Shown here: one piece after another, positions 52,701 through 61,411 of the stretch
How positions within the stretch are numbered: the first letter of the stretch is position 1
How the letters are laid out: each line of letters starts with the position of its first letter
DNA from: Fen-1308 sp035319125
Lineage (GTDB): Bacteria > Nitrospirota > Thermodesulfovibrionia > Thermodesulfovibrionales > Dissulfurispiraceae
Direction of reading: 5' to 3'
Length of the DNA stretch: 64,000 bases
Assembly (NCBI GenBank): GCA_035319125.1
Contig: DATHDG010000013.1
Coordinates: 1 to 64,000 of the forward strand
Notes under the pieces: generated by a model
Database searches by the model: none
What the model was told of the DNA's origin: nothing
What the model saw: the letters and a program-made list of their open reading frames with translations, nothing else
Position numbers and translations under genes: made by a program

Positions 52701-55125
52701 TGTCGGAAGCGCGGTAGGGCAGTACGGTGCGCACATACCAGGTATCGCCTGCGTTCATTTCCAGCCTGATTGAGGAGGCTTCTTCAAACACCGCCTGGGC
52801 ATGCGCGAGAAGCCCAGGGCCGAGATTCTCGATCGACATGTCAGTTATCGGGCGTCCGACATCTGCCGGTATCAGCGTTATGAGTCTTGACATTGCCGGA
52901 GTGAACCGCTTGACGCAAAGATGCCGGTCGAGGAAAAGTGTCGGGATATCTGTGCCGGCAAGAAAATTCGTCAGGTCTGCGTTCGTCTCATCCAGCTCCT
53001 CGATCTTGGCCTGCAACTGAGAGTTGACAGTGAGGAGCTCTTCGTTCAGGGATTGAAGCTCCTCCCTCGATGTCTCCATCTCTTCGTTCGACGCCTGCAA
53101 CTCCTCATTGGATGATTGCAGCTCTTCGCTGAGACTTTCAAGCTGCTCAATATGGCTCTGCAGGTCTTCACGCGTGGCGCAGAGCTCGTTTTCGAGCTGA
53201 CGTATTGCGGTTTCGTCAAGCGAGTTCGTCTCCAGGGACAACTCATCTGTCTTGAGAGAGGAACTTTTTTCCTGGAAGACGACCAGAAAAAGATTGTCCA
53301 CAATTTTTGAAATCTTTATGGAGACCTTGTGCTTGCGCCCCGAGTCGCCTGCATTATCCATACGCGTGGAAGAAGAATCGCCGCTTGTCATGGCTTTGTA
53401 TAAAGCGCCGCGCATGCGACTGCGCATAATCTCCGGCAACATCTCCAGCAGGTTCTGAGTAGGCGCACCTTCGGGCTGTTTCAAATATAAATTGGTCGGG
53501 CCATTATAATAGAAAATCTCGAAGTTCTGATTTATGGCAACTGCAGCGGGTGCATACCCTAGCACAAGGGCTTTCTGTGCCAACTCGGCAGCCGAAGGCT
53601 TGGGTTGGACTGCCGGGCGAGCATTTGTCTGCTGAGCTGCAAGCTGCGGCTGCACAAAGGCGCTGAACATCTGCGCACGTGAAAACGAGCGTCCCTTGAC
53701 CTTTCTAAAAATGCGGTTCTTTTTCTGACCAACCGACTGGAACAGCTCGCTGCTGCTGCCGAGCGACTCGGCGCTTCCAAGGAACAGGAAGCCATCATCC
53801 TTCAAGGCATAATGAAAGAGAGAAATGCATTTATCCTGGGCATAGGGCTCAAGATAAATCAGCAGATTGCGGCAGACGATTAGATCCATGCGCGAAAATG
53901 GCGGGTCGTAGATAAGATCGTGCTTTGCGAATATAATATGCTGTCTTAAGTCATTGTTGACAGAAAGAGCAAGCCCGTCCGACGTAAGCGTCATAAATTT
54001 TTTTAAATAGGCAGGCGTTATATCCGCCTCAGCGCTGGCCGGATATAAGCCGGCGCGTGCTTTCTCGAGGGCTGGTTCGTTAACATCCGATGCAAAGATT
54101 TGGATATCCCGTTTTTTCCCGGCAGCAATAAGCTCGTCCTTCATCATCATCGCTATGGAATACGGTTCTTCGCCCGTAGCGCATGCCGGGACCCATATGC
54201 GAATGGGCGAGTCGTCCGTTCTCGCAACCAGTTTCTTGACGACATCAGTATTCAGCGCCTTCCAGATGAGTCTGTCCCTGAAAAAAGAAGTTACACCTAT
54301 AAGAAAGTCCGATGCCAGCATTTCCGCTTCAGGAGCCTTGGTTGCCAGCATTTCAAGATAGTCGGCGACCGAGGAGAGACCATGCAGATTCATGCGTCTT
54401 CTGATCCTGCGGGATATCACGTTCCTTTTATAATGGTTGAAATGATATCCGGTCTTGTCGTATATGATATGGAAGAACGGCTCAAACTGGTCCTGGCCGA
54501 TGAGATCCTCAAATTGGCACAGATGTATCCCTGTCCCCGAAACACTCAATAGTTTATGAACCATATCGGAGGGAGGCAGCACTGCGTCAACCTGGCCGGT
54601 GTTGATAGCCGCTTGTGGCATGCTCGAATATTCGGCGGTAGCAGGGTCTTGTGCTAATACAATGCCTCCTGCCGACTTGACGGCTCGCACACCACGGGCG
54701 CCATCGGTTCCTGCTCCGGATAAAATGACGGCGATTATCTCATTTTCCTCATTTTCGGCAAGGGATATCAGAAGTTCATCAATCGGGAGTTTCCTGTGTC
54801 TGTCATCAGCAGAAGTGATATGAATTGTTCCACGCTCCACATGGATCATTTTGTCGGGAGGGTGCAAATAGACATGCCCGGACTGCAGCAAGCTTCCTTC
54901 GGCAATTTCTTCGAATTCGAGATCGGGTCTCCGGTTATGAAGCAGTTCCGGCAGCAGGCTCTTGTGGGTTGTGGAGAAATGCTGCTGGTATATAATTGCA
55001 AAACTGAATTCGCGCGGCAGATCGGTTAGGAAGCTCTCGAAAGCCTGCAGCCCGCCCGCTGACGCGCCAATAACGACAATAGGACATAGAGAGTTTTCAG
55101 CATTTCCGGAATTATGTGTAGCCAA
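49765..55125 (-). CDS. CheB-CheR-PAS-GAF hybrid histidine kinase with receiver (1786 aa)
   Basis: A very large signalling protein. In order: CheB methylesterase (about 12-200; GASAGG, QQHFS, GAGTDGA), CheR methyltransferase (about 215-475; WVPACATGEEPYS), a PAS-like segment, a coiled coil (about 640-720, repeated SNEELQ), three or four more PAS domains and a GAF domain (about 1000-1150), HisKA (GGVAHDFNNIL), HATPase (NLATNARDAMPNGG; GKGTGLGL) and a receiver (LVLMDVIMPKKSG). It could methylate, demethylate and phosphorylate in one chain. TTG start 55125 with GGAGG 7 nt upstream. No chemoreceptor gene is nearby. Confidence 0.93.
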   Translation of the reverse strand: MATHNSGNAENSLCPIVVIGASAGGLQAFESFLTDLPREFSFAIIYQQHFSTTHKSLLPELLHNRRPDLEFEEIAEGSLLQSGHVYLHPPDKMIHVERGTIHITSADDRHRKLPIDELLISLAENEENEIIAVILSGAGTDGARGVRAVKSAGGIVLAQDPATAEYSSMPQAAINTGQVDAVLPPSDMVHKLLSVSGTGIHLCQFEDLIGQDQFEPFFHIIYDKTGYHFNHYKRNVISRRIRRRMNLHGLSSVADYLEMLATKAPEAEMLASDFLIGVTSFFRDRLIWKALNTDVVKKLVARTDDSPIRIWVPACATGEEPYSIAMMMKDELIAAGKKRDIQIFASDVNEPALEKARAGLYPASAEADITPAYLKKFMTLTSDGLALSVNNDLRQHIIFAKHDLIYDPPFSRMDLIVCRNLLIYLEPYAQDKCISLFHYALKDDGFLFLGSAESLGSSSELFQSVGQKKNRIFRKVKGRSFSRAQMFSAFVQPQLAAQQTNARPAVQPKPSAAELAQKALVLGYAPAAVAINQNFEIFYYNGPTNLYLKQPEGAPTQNLLEMLPEIMRSRMRGALYKAMTSGDSSSTRMDNAGDSGRKHKVSIKISKIVDNLFLVVFQEKSSSLKTDELSLETNSLDETAIRQLENELCATREDLQSHIEQLESLSEELQSSNEELQASNEEMETSREELQSLNEELLTVNSQLQAKIEELDETNADLTNFLAGTDIPTLFLDRHLCVKRFTPAMSRLITLIPADVGRPITDMSIENLGPGLLAHAQAVFEEASSIRLEMNAGDTWYVRTVLPYRASDNNIEGAVITYSDITQLKQADQALRQREQYLRLFIEHAPAALAMFDRDMHYLYASRRWLRDYKLSDRSLAGVSHYEIFPEIGDEWKDIHKRGMAGEVLRAEADRFERADGSVQWIRWEVRPWLDTTGAVGGIVIFSEDVTERTLAGLERELSAGFLHLINQSRDRESLIKSAVTFFRDLTGCEAVGMRLQEGNDYPYFETSGFPAGFVKLENSLCARDNKGEILRDMTGNPALDCMCGNIIRGRFDPSKPFFTENGSFWTNSTSELLATTTEADRKASTRNRCYGFGYESVALIALKAGEDRLGLLQLNDHRKNVFTATDIALWERLAGYLAIAIAKFQATKLLRDSDELYRSLFDNMLNGLAYCRMIFENDRPVDFVYLAVNSAFASLTGLKDVVGKKVSEVIPGMREADPQLFEIYGRVASTGKSERFETYVKALQMWFSISAFRPQEGHFVAVFDVITERKKAEEKLRDSAEKISLILNSAAEGIYGLDRQGSCTFCNPSGLKMLGYENESDLLGKSMHSLVHHSKVNGKSYSLEECPAHIALCRGQMLHREKEMLWRADGSNFFAEYWAHPILRDGEPTGSVVTFIDITERVALENQLVQAQKMEAVGQLAGGVAHDFNNILTAITGHGYLAQSKIAPDDPSRPDIEEILDSANRAAELTRSLLAFSRQETMHAKVLNINDLVAKLDKLLGRIIGEEIKVSTNLTRESVYCVADPIRIEQVLMNLATNARDAMPNGGTLSIQTEKISLTETSTTAFSPIAPGDYALISVSDSGEGISQDNLQKIFDPFFTTKEPGKGTGLGLAMVYGIVKQHGGHIDVQSAPGLGTTFKIFLPIFEAGREQRQAQPVRIKPTRGSGTILVSEDDDRLRKLFEAVLSKNGYEILNAADGEEAVQLFTANQDKIDLVLMDVIMPKKSGKEAFAEIRKIRPDIKIVFVSGYTPDRLDNELTGSSGVTLIMKPVSPVDLLSKISEIMTK

Positions 55126-55252
55126 TCACATGCCTCCAGCGTCTTAAAGCTAACATTCTAAGTGGTCAATGTAAATGAATCGGTCATTATAAAGACCGTT
55201 AGACAAATTCTACCAGATTACACAAAACTTGGCTACTTTACTTTTGCTATTT

Positions 55253-57895
55253 CTAATGCTTGGCGTTTTGATTCACCCAACGTGAAATGTTTTTTCTTAC
55301 GAATTCTATTTCATCCTGTTTCGTGGGCAGCTTTTTAACGAGTTTTTCATTCAGTACTTCACCGAATATCTTCGAATATAGAGGGCCCGGCTGTACCCCA
55401 AGGGACTTCAGATCTTCCCCGTTGATTAGCGGTTTGATCGTTCTAAGTTCGAGCAGGTATTGTGAAATAGCCTTCTTCTTCTCGTTATCCTGCAGGCTGG
55501 CCATGCTGAATAGCAGCGCTTCTATTTCGCAATCTATAAGTAGATGATAAATCATCACTGGATTTCCCGGAATCAGATTTCGAGCAATCTTCTGCGCTGC
55601 ATTGAATACTCTAATGATAAAATCACGAGTCTTATCAGGAACGACAAGGCGTTCAAGAGCAGCCCCTCGCTCATCGCGGCTCAATCCGTGCAGGAGCGCC
55701 AGTATATACAATAGTTCTTTATCATGCTTCTCATTGAGAAAAAGCAGGTCGAACCACGAGATCACATCATGTACGGACTCCATGATTGCTTCGAGCTCGG
55801 ATGAAAACTTCAGCTTGGGATGGATGAGCTGCGTTAAGTCATAATCGGCTAATCTTTTGAGCGATTTTATAGGGTCTGTTTCGCTGAATATCAGGGTTAA
55901 TTCATCATAAAGCCGGGTTCCTGAGAGCTTGTCAAAAATATTCATTCTCACTGCAAGTTTGATCAGGTTTTCCGTGTGCTTCGTAATCTTGAAGCCGAAG
56001 CGTTCTGAAAAGCGGATGGCCCGGAATGCGCGCGTTGGATCTTCGACAAAGCTCAGGTTGTGCAGCACGCGGATGACCTTGTCTTTGAGGTCTCTCTGCC
56101 CGCCAAAGAAGTCAATCAAATGGCCAAAATCTTTATGGTTTATCCTAACTGCCAGAGTGTTTATAGTAAAATCTCGTCTGTACAGGTCTCTTTTCAGAGA
56201 TGAAGTCTCCACCTTCGGCAGCGCTGCCGGCGCCTCATAATATTCTGTCCTGGCAGTCGCTACGTCGAGCTTGAACATGTCTTTTATTACCATTGCTGTG
56301 CCGAAGGCCTGATGCACAGTCACCTTGGCTGCAATTCTTTCACCGAGATTACGCGCAAATGAGATGCCGTCACCTTCAATGACAATATCTATGTCGAGAT
56401 TTTCCTCGCGCCTTAAAATATCCCTGACGCAGCCGCCAACTAGATATGCGCCATAACCAAGTTCATCGGCAACGTTGCCGGCCAGCACAATAAAATCGTA
56501 AAGACCGGCAGGCAGGGTATCTTTAAGAAGTGACGATACATTCCTTCCGAATGCTTGATAACTTCCTCCCCGCATTGTCTGTTCCGGCATCAGCCGGCTT
56601 TTCCTTAGCACGTCTTCATATAGCGCCCTCAGAATGTCGGTTCTGGTTATCGCTCCTACTATCTTTTCCCCATCCATGACAGCCACAAATCTCTGGTTTT
56701 GCTCAATCATTGTCTTTTCGATCTCTGACAGTAATGTCTCAGGCATGACAGTAGTAGCGTCAGTAGTTGCAAAGTCCAGGCATTTGCTTTTCCCGAAGCC
56801 ATGGAAAAGGGCCTTCTCTACAACCTCCCGGGTTATGATGCCTTTATACTCTCCACCCTTTAAAACCGGCAACACGTTGACACCGTAACGTGTCATCATA
56901 TCTTCAGCATCCTTAACCTTGCTTTCGCCGGGGATCACTACTACAGGCGTGGTCATGACATCAACTGCCAGCTTTATCGGCCTTATGTTCTTGCGGAGCG
57001 AATCCATGATTTTCTCTTCTACAATCTCAAACGGCACATCTTTGATCGTAGCCGATGCAGCAGTTGAATGTCCGCCTCCACCAAATTCTGCAAGCAAATG
57101 TGAAACGTTGAGTTCTGTGACTTTGCTTCTGGCCACTATCAATATCTTGTCTGCCATGCTGATGAGGATTATAAGTGCATCCATGTCGAGATCTTCCATG
57201 TCCATAATCTTATGCGCCAAGTACGAGACATCGCCGAAGCTTTCCATCGTTCCTTTTCCAATACGGATGCGGATGCCGTGTATGACCACTTCTTTGAGTG
57301 ATTGAACCAGTTCATTGAGCAGAGCGACCGTTTCCTTGCTGAATTCTTCCTTAAGAAAGTCCGCCACTATATTCAGGTTCGCACCGCGTTTCAGCAAGAA
57401 CGAGGCCGCTGCAAGGTCTCTCGGGGTGGTTGATGAATATATGAGCGATCCGGTTTCCTCATAAATGCCAAGGCAGAGGAGTGTTGCCTCCATCGGCGTG
57501 ATAGGGTATTTTTTTTCTCGAATGATTTCCGCAAAAAGCGTAGAAGCCGCCCCGACGGTGTCAAGCACATTTAGCGAACCTTTTATGTCGTCCCGCGTCG
57601 GCGGATGATGGTCATAGATGTGGATAGCGACACCTTTCTTGGATAGCAATGCCTTGAACATTCCAATCCTGTCAGGATGTTTGGTGTCGACAATTATAAG
57701 CCGTGAAATCTGATCGACGTCTATGTCCTTGAATCTGCTGATCCCGTCAAGCTTGAAAACTTCTATAAAGTCACGGACCTTTTTCTCCAGTGATCCCGGA
57801 AAAACGATGACCGCCCCCGGGTATATTTTCCTGGCTGCTACTGCGCATGCCAGAGAGTCAAAATCGGCATTGATATGGGATGTAATAACGTCCAT
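55253..57895 (-). CDS. DHH-CBS-tRNA nucleotidyltransferase/poly(A) polymerase
   Basis: An 880-aa multidomain protein: DHH/DHHA1 phosphoesterase (about 1-315; INADFDSLA, YDHHPPT, GGGGHSTAAS), two CBS domains (about 320-450), then a class II nucleotidyltransferase head (LVGGCVRDILRREENLDIDIVIEG with the catalytic Asp pair, RRDFTINTLA) and a helical body with EDPTRAFRAIRFSERF. Proteins with this architecture in Aquifex-type bacteria are A-adding enzymes that share CCA addition with a separate CC-adding enzyme (from memory). No Shine-Dalgarno is evident. Confidence 0.9.
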   Translation of the reverse strand: MDVITSHINADFDSLACAVAARKIYPGAVIVFPGSLEKKVRDFIEVFKLDGISRFKDIDVDQISRLIIVDTKHPDRIGMFKALLSKKGVAIHIYDHHPPTRDDIKGSLNVLDTVGAASTLFAEIIREKKYPITPMEATLLCLGIYEETGSLIYSSTTPRDLAAASFLLKRGANLNIVADFLKEEFSKETVALLNELVQSLKEVVIHGIRIRIGKGTMESFGDVSYLAHKIMDMEDLDMDALIILISMADKILIVARSKVTELNVSHLLAEFGGGGHSTAASATIKDVPFEIVEEKIMDSLRKNIRPIKLAVDVMTTPVVVIPGESKVKDAEDMMTRYGVNVLPVLKGGEYKGIITREVVEKALFHGFGKSKCLDFATTDATTVMPETLLSEIEKTMIEQNQRFVAVMDGEKIVGAITRTDILRALYEDVLRKSRLMPEQTMRGGSYQAFGRNVSSLLKDTLPAGLYDFIVLAGNVADELGYGAYLVGGCVRDILRREENLDIDIVIEGDGISFARNLGERIAAKVTVHQAFGTAMVIKDMFKLDVATARTEYYEAPAALPKVETSSLKRDLYRRDFTINTLAVRINHKDFGHLIDFFGGQRDLKDKVIRVLHNLSFVEDPTRAFRAIRFSERFGFKITKHTENLIKLAVRMNIFDKLSGTRLYDELTLIFSETDPIKSLKRLADYDLTQLIHPKLKFSSELEAIMESVHDVISWFDLLFLNEKHDKELLYILALLHGLSRDERGAALERLVVPDKTRDFIIRVFNAAQKIARNLIPGNPVMIYHLLIDCEIEALLFSMASLQDNEKKKAISQYLLELRTIKPLINGEDLKSLGVQPGPLYSKIFGEVLNEKLVKKLPTKQDEIEFVRKNISRWVNQNAKH

Positions 57896-58009
57896 AAGAT
57901 ATGACTGATTTTATAAGCTACCCGGAAAAATAGCAAATATAGTTACCCTGGAGGGATATATCTTATAGTTGCATAATTCCTTCTATCCCGACATTACACT
58001 GATTCAGCG

Positions 58010-59119
58010 CTATCGTTTGCGGCCCAGTAAATTTCTGACCGCCTTGCCCGCCAGGGTTTCTTTTGCCGAAAGCGCTCCCTGCGGGCAGATCTCGATGCAG
58101 CAGTAGCAACGGATGCATTTTTCGTAATCAAAGTTAATCTTCTTTCCATCGGCTGAGATGGCTTGTGCCGGACAGTATTTCCAGCACTGGCCGCAGGCAA
58201 CGCACGAGGTATTATTGACAATCGGCCTTTGAACCAGATGTTTTCTTATAAATCCATGCAGGTAGGGCGGCCCAAATACAAGTGGAGTAATGGAAGGCAG
58301 CTCGAAATTTTTGATTTCAGGCAACTCACCTTGTATTTCAATATCACCAAAATCCCTGCTCTCCAGGGCTATTTTGTTGGTCGGCAACTCTTCCGGCGGG
58401 ATTCCCAGCGTACGGCATACAGCCATGTCCAGCGCAACGGCACTGTCACTGCCCATTACAACGCCAATGCTTCTGGGGCGACCACTCTTGCCAGGGCCCT
58501 GACCTTCCATTGCAAGAACCCCGTCCAGGATGGTTGCTGCCGGCCTGAGAGAATCATGTATTTTTATAAGCAGACGAGCGAACATTTCACGGTCTACTCC
58601 GGTTCTGAAGTGCCATTCCGGTTTTTTGATTCCAACAATACAACCAAAAAGATTTTTTACTCCCAGGGTTAGGAGCATTTGTGAATGCGTCTTGAGTTTC
58701 GGAAGGTTGATGAGTGCATCGGCTTCCAGGGCATCGGTTGCGATCTCGATCTTTCCGAATGGCTCTCCCACATCTATTATTGAGCTCTCCCGAAACTCAC
58801 GAAATTTCACATCCAGCCCTTTGAGTGCAGATGTAAACCCACCTGCCTTAAGAACTTTCTCAAAAGATCCCATTGCATTGCTGTCTGATATTACGGGTCT
58901 TGCGCCTTTGTCCAGAACATACTCAGCAGTAGCTCTGACAACAAGCGGGTGGGTCAGTATTGCCTTTTCGGGAGGCGCCGGAGCAAGCAGATTGGGTTTT
59001 ATAATCACAGTGCTATTGCGCACGATCGATGTTGCGGCAAAATGGTCCAGCATGGAGAATATCTGTGGTTTGAGGATATTGTAATCATAGGAAGAAGCTT
59101 CGATGACAACGGTTGGCAT
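58010..59119 (-). CDS. DUF362 protein with C-terminal 2[4Fe-4S] ferredoxin domain
   Basis: A 369-aa protein. The DUF362 domain (about 1-295) includes KPNLLAPAPPEKAILTHP and NLPKLKTHSQMLLTLGVKNLFG. The ferredoxin domain has CVACGQCWKYC and CIRCYCCIEIC, enough Cys for two cubanes. DUF362 is of unknown function. ATG 59119 has TGATACCAT 6 nt upstream and TTGAAG 18 bp further up, and no Shine-Dalgarno, so it may be leaderless. Confidence 0.88.
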   Translation of the reverse strand: MPTVVIEASSYDYNILKPQIFSMLDHFAATSIVRNSTVIIKPNLLAPAPPEKAILTHPLVVRATAEYVLDKGARPVISDSNAMGSFEKVLKAGGFTSALKGLDVKFREFRESSIIDVGEPFGKIEIATDALEADALINLPKLKTHSQMLLTLGVKNLFGCIVGIKKPEWHFRTGVDREMFARLLIKIHDSLRPAATILDGVLAMEGQGPGKSGRPRSIGVVMGSDSAVALDMAVCRTLGIPPEELPTNKIALESRDFGDIEIQGELPEIKNFELPSITPLVFGPPYLHGFIRKHLVQRPIVNNTSCVACGQCWKYCPAQAISADGKKINFDYEKCIRCYCCIEICPQGALSAKETLAGKAVRNLLGRKR

Positions 59120-59125
59120 CAGGCT

Positions 59126-59134
59126 ATGGTATCA
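59126..59134 (-). promoter_or_regulatory. Extended -10 promoter of DUF362 gene, probable leaderless start
   Basis: Minus-strand TGATACCAT, with TTGAAG (59150-59155) 18 bp upstream, ends 6 nt before ATG 59119. Confidence 0.45.
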
Positions 59135-59238
59135 GCTGTAAACAGGTATCTTCAAGTTGTTCTTTGGATTTGAATTGGTTCTGAGAGGTCAGTTATATTA
59201 AAGAAAATAGTGTAGCGGGTGATAAGATATAGCGAGCC

Positions 59239-59643
59239 ATGAATGCCGGGATGAATAATCAGATGGCACCGATCGAGGTCATGTCAGAGGGCAGACGCTA
59301 TCAGCGGTTTGTTAAGGAAGGCGCTGTTTCATTGACGATTGGCAGACGGAGTGTTAGCGGCAATCTTGTGAATCTGAGCATCTCAGGGCTGCTTTCTAAT
59401 TTTTTAAGCAGTCAGCCGCTGCCGGAGATGTCTGACAAGGTTGATATACGCCTGGAGGCCGGAGGACGCGAAAATATGTTGGAGCTTAATGGCACTGTTG
59501 TCAGGATTCAGGTGCCCAGAGAGCTCGACAAGCAGGACATGATCGAGATAGCTGTAGATTTCGGTGAGCTGCCGCCAGCTGCTAAACATGCACTGCAGCA
59601 GCTGATAAATTATCTTCTTGTAAAAGCCGCACGATACAAATAG
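59239..59643 (+). CDS. PilZ domain protein
   Basis: A 134-aa single-domain PilZ protein. RRYQR (about residues 18-22) and NLSISGLL fit the RxxxR and (D/N)xSxxG c-di-GMP-binding motifs, followed by beta strands and a C-terminal helix (ALQQLINYLL). A likely receptor for c-di-GMP, which the two HD-GYP enzymes in this window degrade. TGATAAGAT lies 10 nt before ATG 59239. Confidence 0.82.
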   Translation: MNAGMNNQMAPIEVMSEGRRYQRFVKEGAVSLTIGRRSVSGNLVNLSISGLLSNFLSSQPLPEMSDKVDIRLEAGGRENMLELNGTVVRIQVPRELDKQDMIEIAVDFGELPPAAKHALQQLINYLLVKAARYK

Positions 59644-59711
59644 GCACTGCTGATCTTGCACTGTACAGCGACTGGTTTCATTATTCATTGCTGGGAGCAA
59701 ATATACAATCC

Positions 59712-60473
59712 ATGACTGCATTGAGACTTTGCAGACTGATACTTCTGCTGCCGACGAGTCTTTTTTTTCTTGTTGCGGGTGCTATCGTGAACATTGTCAC
59801 GGCGGCAAGTGAGAGCTGCAGAGCGCGCGCCTGCGCGGTCTGCACTATGATGTGGGCCAGAGTCATGTGTATGATTCTTGGTATCAGAATAAAAAAAAGC
59901 GGGGCAGAAAGCGAGCTTGGTGGTTTCGTCGTCTGCAATCATTCCAGCTATCTGGACGTTCTGGTGATGGGATCTGTGCGTCCTTCATCTTTTCTTGCAA
60001 AGAAGGAAGTTAAAGGCTGGCCGCTGGTTGGCTGGCTTGCAACGTTGGGAGGCACACTGTTTGTGAATAGGGAAAATAAGAAGAGCGCGGTTATGGCTAT
60101 GGAGGAGATAGGACGCAAAATAGACCATGGCGTTATGGTGGTTATATTTCCGGAAGGAACGACTTCTGACGGAAGGTCGATACGCGTGTTCAAAAGCACC
60201 TTTTTCAGCGTTCCCGCTTGCAGAAACATGCCGGTGACTCCGGTGAGCATCAGATATCCTGCCGAGCTAATCGGTTCGGTTGCATGGTATGGCGGGATGG
60301 GTCTGCTGCCGCACCTTTGGCGTCTGCTCGGTATTCGGAGGATAGATGCTTCTATTTATTTTAATCCTCCGGTATGGCGGCAGGAGGCGCATCTGTCTGC
60401 TGCGAACGCGAGAAAGCAGCTCTGCGCGCAGGCCTACGAGAGTGTTGTTCAGGGATTCGGAACGGCGGGATAA
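59712..60473 (+). CDS. 1-acyl-sn-glycerol-3-phosphate acyltransferase (PlsC family)
   Basis: A 253-aa membrane-associated acyltransferase. N-terminal hydrophobic helix (about 5-27), then the catalytic HX4D in NHSSYLD and the FPEGTTS block. It transfers an acyl group to lysophosphatidate or another lysolipid. An in-frame TTG at 59688 would add eight residues. It is 26 bp upstream of cysM. Confidence 0.87.
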   Translation: MTALRLCRLILLLPTSLFFLVAGAIVNIVTAASESCRARACAVCTMMWARVMCMILGIRIKKSGAESELGGFVVCNHSSYLDVLVMGSVRPSSFLAKKEVKGWPLVGWLATLGGTLFVNRENKKSAVMAMEEIGRKIDHGVMVVIFPEGTTSDGRSIRVFKSTFFSVPACRNMPVTPVSIRYPAELIGSVAWYGGMGLLPHLWRLLGIRRIDASIYFNPPVWRQEAHLSAANARKQLCAQAYESVVQGFGTAG

Positions 60474-60499
60474 GGGTTCTAAAATCAGGAGGGCAATAA

Positions 60500-61408
60500 A
60501 TGGGAGTTTCAGAAGCAGTCGGCAATACTCCGTTAGTTAGAATAGAAAACATCAATCCCAATCCAAACGTGCGCTTGTTCGCCAAGGTTGAAGGCAATAA
60601 TCCGGGCGGATCTGTGAAAGACAGGGTTGCGCTTTATATGCTTGAGACCGCCGAGCGCGAAGGGCTTTTAACAAGGGACAAGATCATACTTGAAGCGACG
60701 TCGGGCAATACAGGGATAGGCTTGGCTATGATAGGAGCTGCAAAGAAATACCGCGTTAAGCTTACTATGCCTGCATGCGTTAGCGTGGAACGGAGAAAGG
60801 TTCTTGAGGCCTTTGGGGCTGAACTTATTCTTAGCCCATCTAATGAGGGAACAGACGGAGCCATTAGGCTTGCGCACAGGATCATGTCTGAACAGCCTGA
60901 CCTTTACTTCATGCCGAACCAGTTCGATAATCCCTCAAATGCGGCGGCACACTATGAAACCACCGGTAAGGAGATTGTCGCACAGACAGGTGGCAATATA
61001 ACTCATTTTGTTGCGGGGATGGGGACGACTGGCACGCTGATGGGTGTAGGCAGAAGGCTGAAAGAACACAATCCGGCAATAGCTATTGTCGGAGTTGAGC
61101 CTGTCAAAGGACATAGGGTTCAGGGTCTGAAGAACATGACGGAGAGCATCGTGCCGAAGATCTTCGATCCTTCGAAGCTGGACGAGCGTTACATAGTCAC
61201 TGACGAGGAGGCCTTCGACACCACAAGGATGCTTGCAATCAAGGAAGGCCTGTTTGTAGGCATGTCGAGCGGCGCCGCCATGCATATAGCGATAAAGAAA
61301 TCCAGCGAACTGAGGGAAGGCGTGATAGTAGTCCTTCTGCCTGACCGCGGAGACAGATATCTTTCTACTGCGCTCTTCACATCTGTCTGCGGCAAATGCC
61401 CTCCTTAA
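60500..61408 (+). CDS. cysM: Cysteine synthase (CysM type)
   Basis: A 302-aa PLP enzyme converting O-acetylserine and sulfide or thiosulfate to cysteine. The PLP Lys is in NPGGSVKDRVA, with the substrate loop TSGNTGIG and the phosphate-binding GMGTTGTLMG. MSSGAAMH and the C-terminal DRGDRYLS are typical. Distinction of CysM from CysK is by overall look only. GGAGGG Shine-Dalgarno; three bases separate its stop from the nitroreductase start. Confidence 0.9.
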   Translation: MGVSEAVGNTPLVRIENINPNPNVRLFAKVEGNNPGGSVKDRVALYMLETAEREGLLTRDKIILEATSGNTGIGLAMIGAAKKYRVKLTMPACVSVERRKVLEAFGAELILSPSNEGTDGAIRLAHRIMSEQPDLYFMPNQFDNPSNAAAHYETTGKEIVAQTGGNITHFVAGMGTTGTLMGVGRRLKEHNPAIAIVGVEPVKGHRVQGLKNMTESIVPKIFDPSKLDERYIVTDEEAFDTTRMLAIKEGLFVGMSSGAAMHIAIKKSSELREGVIVVLLPDRGDRYLSTALFTSVCGKCPP

Positions 61409-61411
61409 TCT

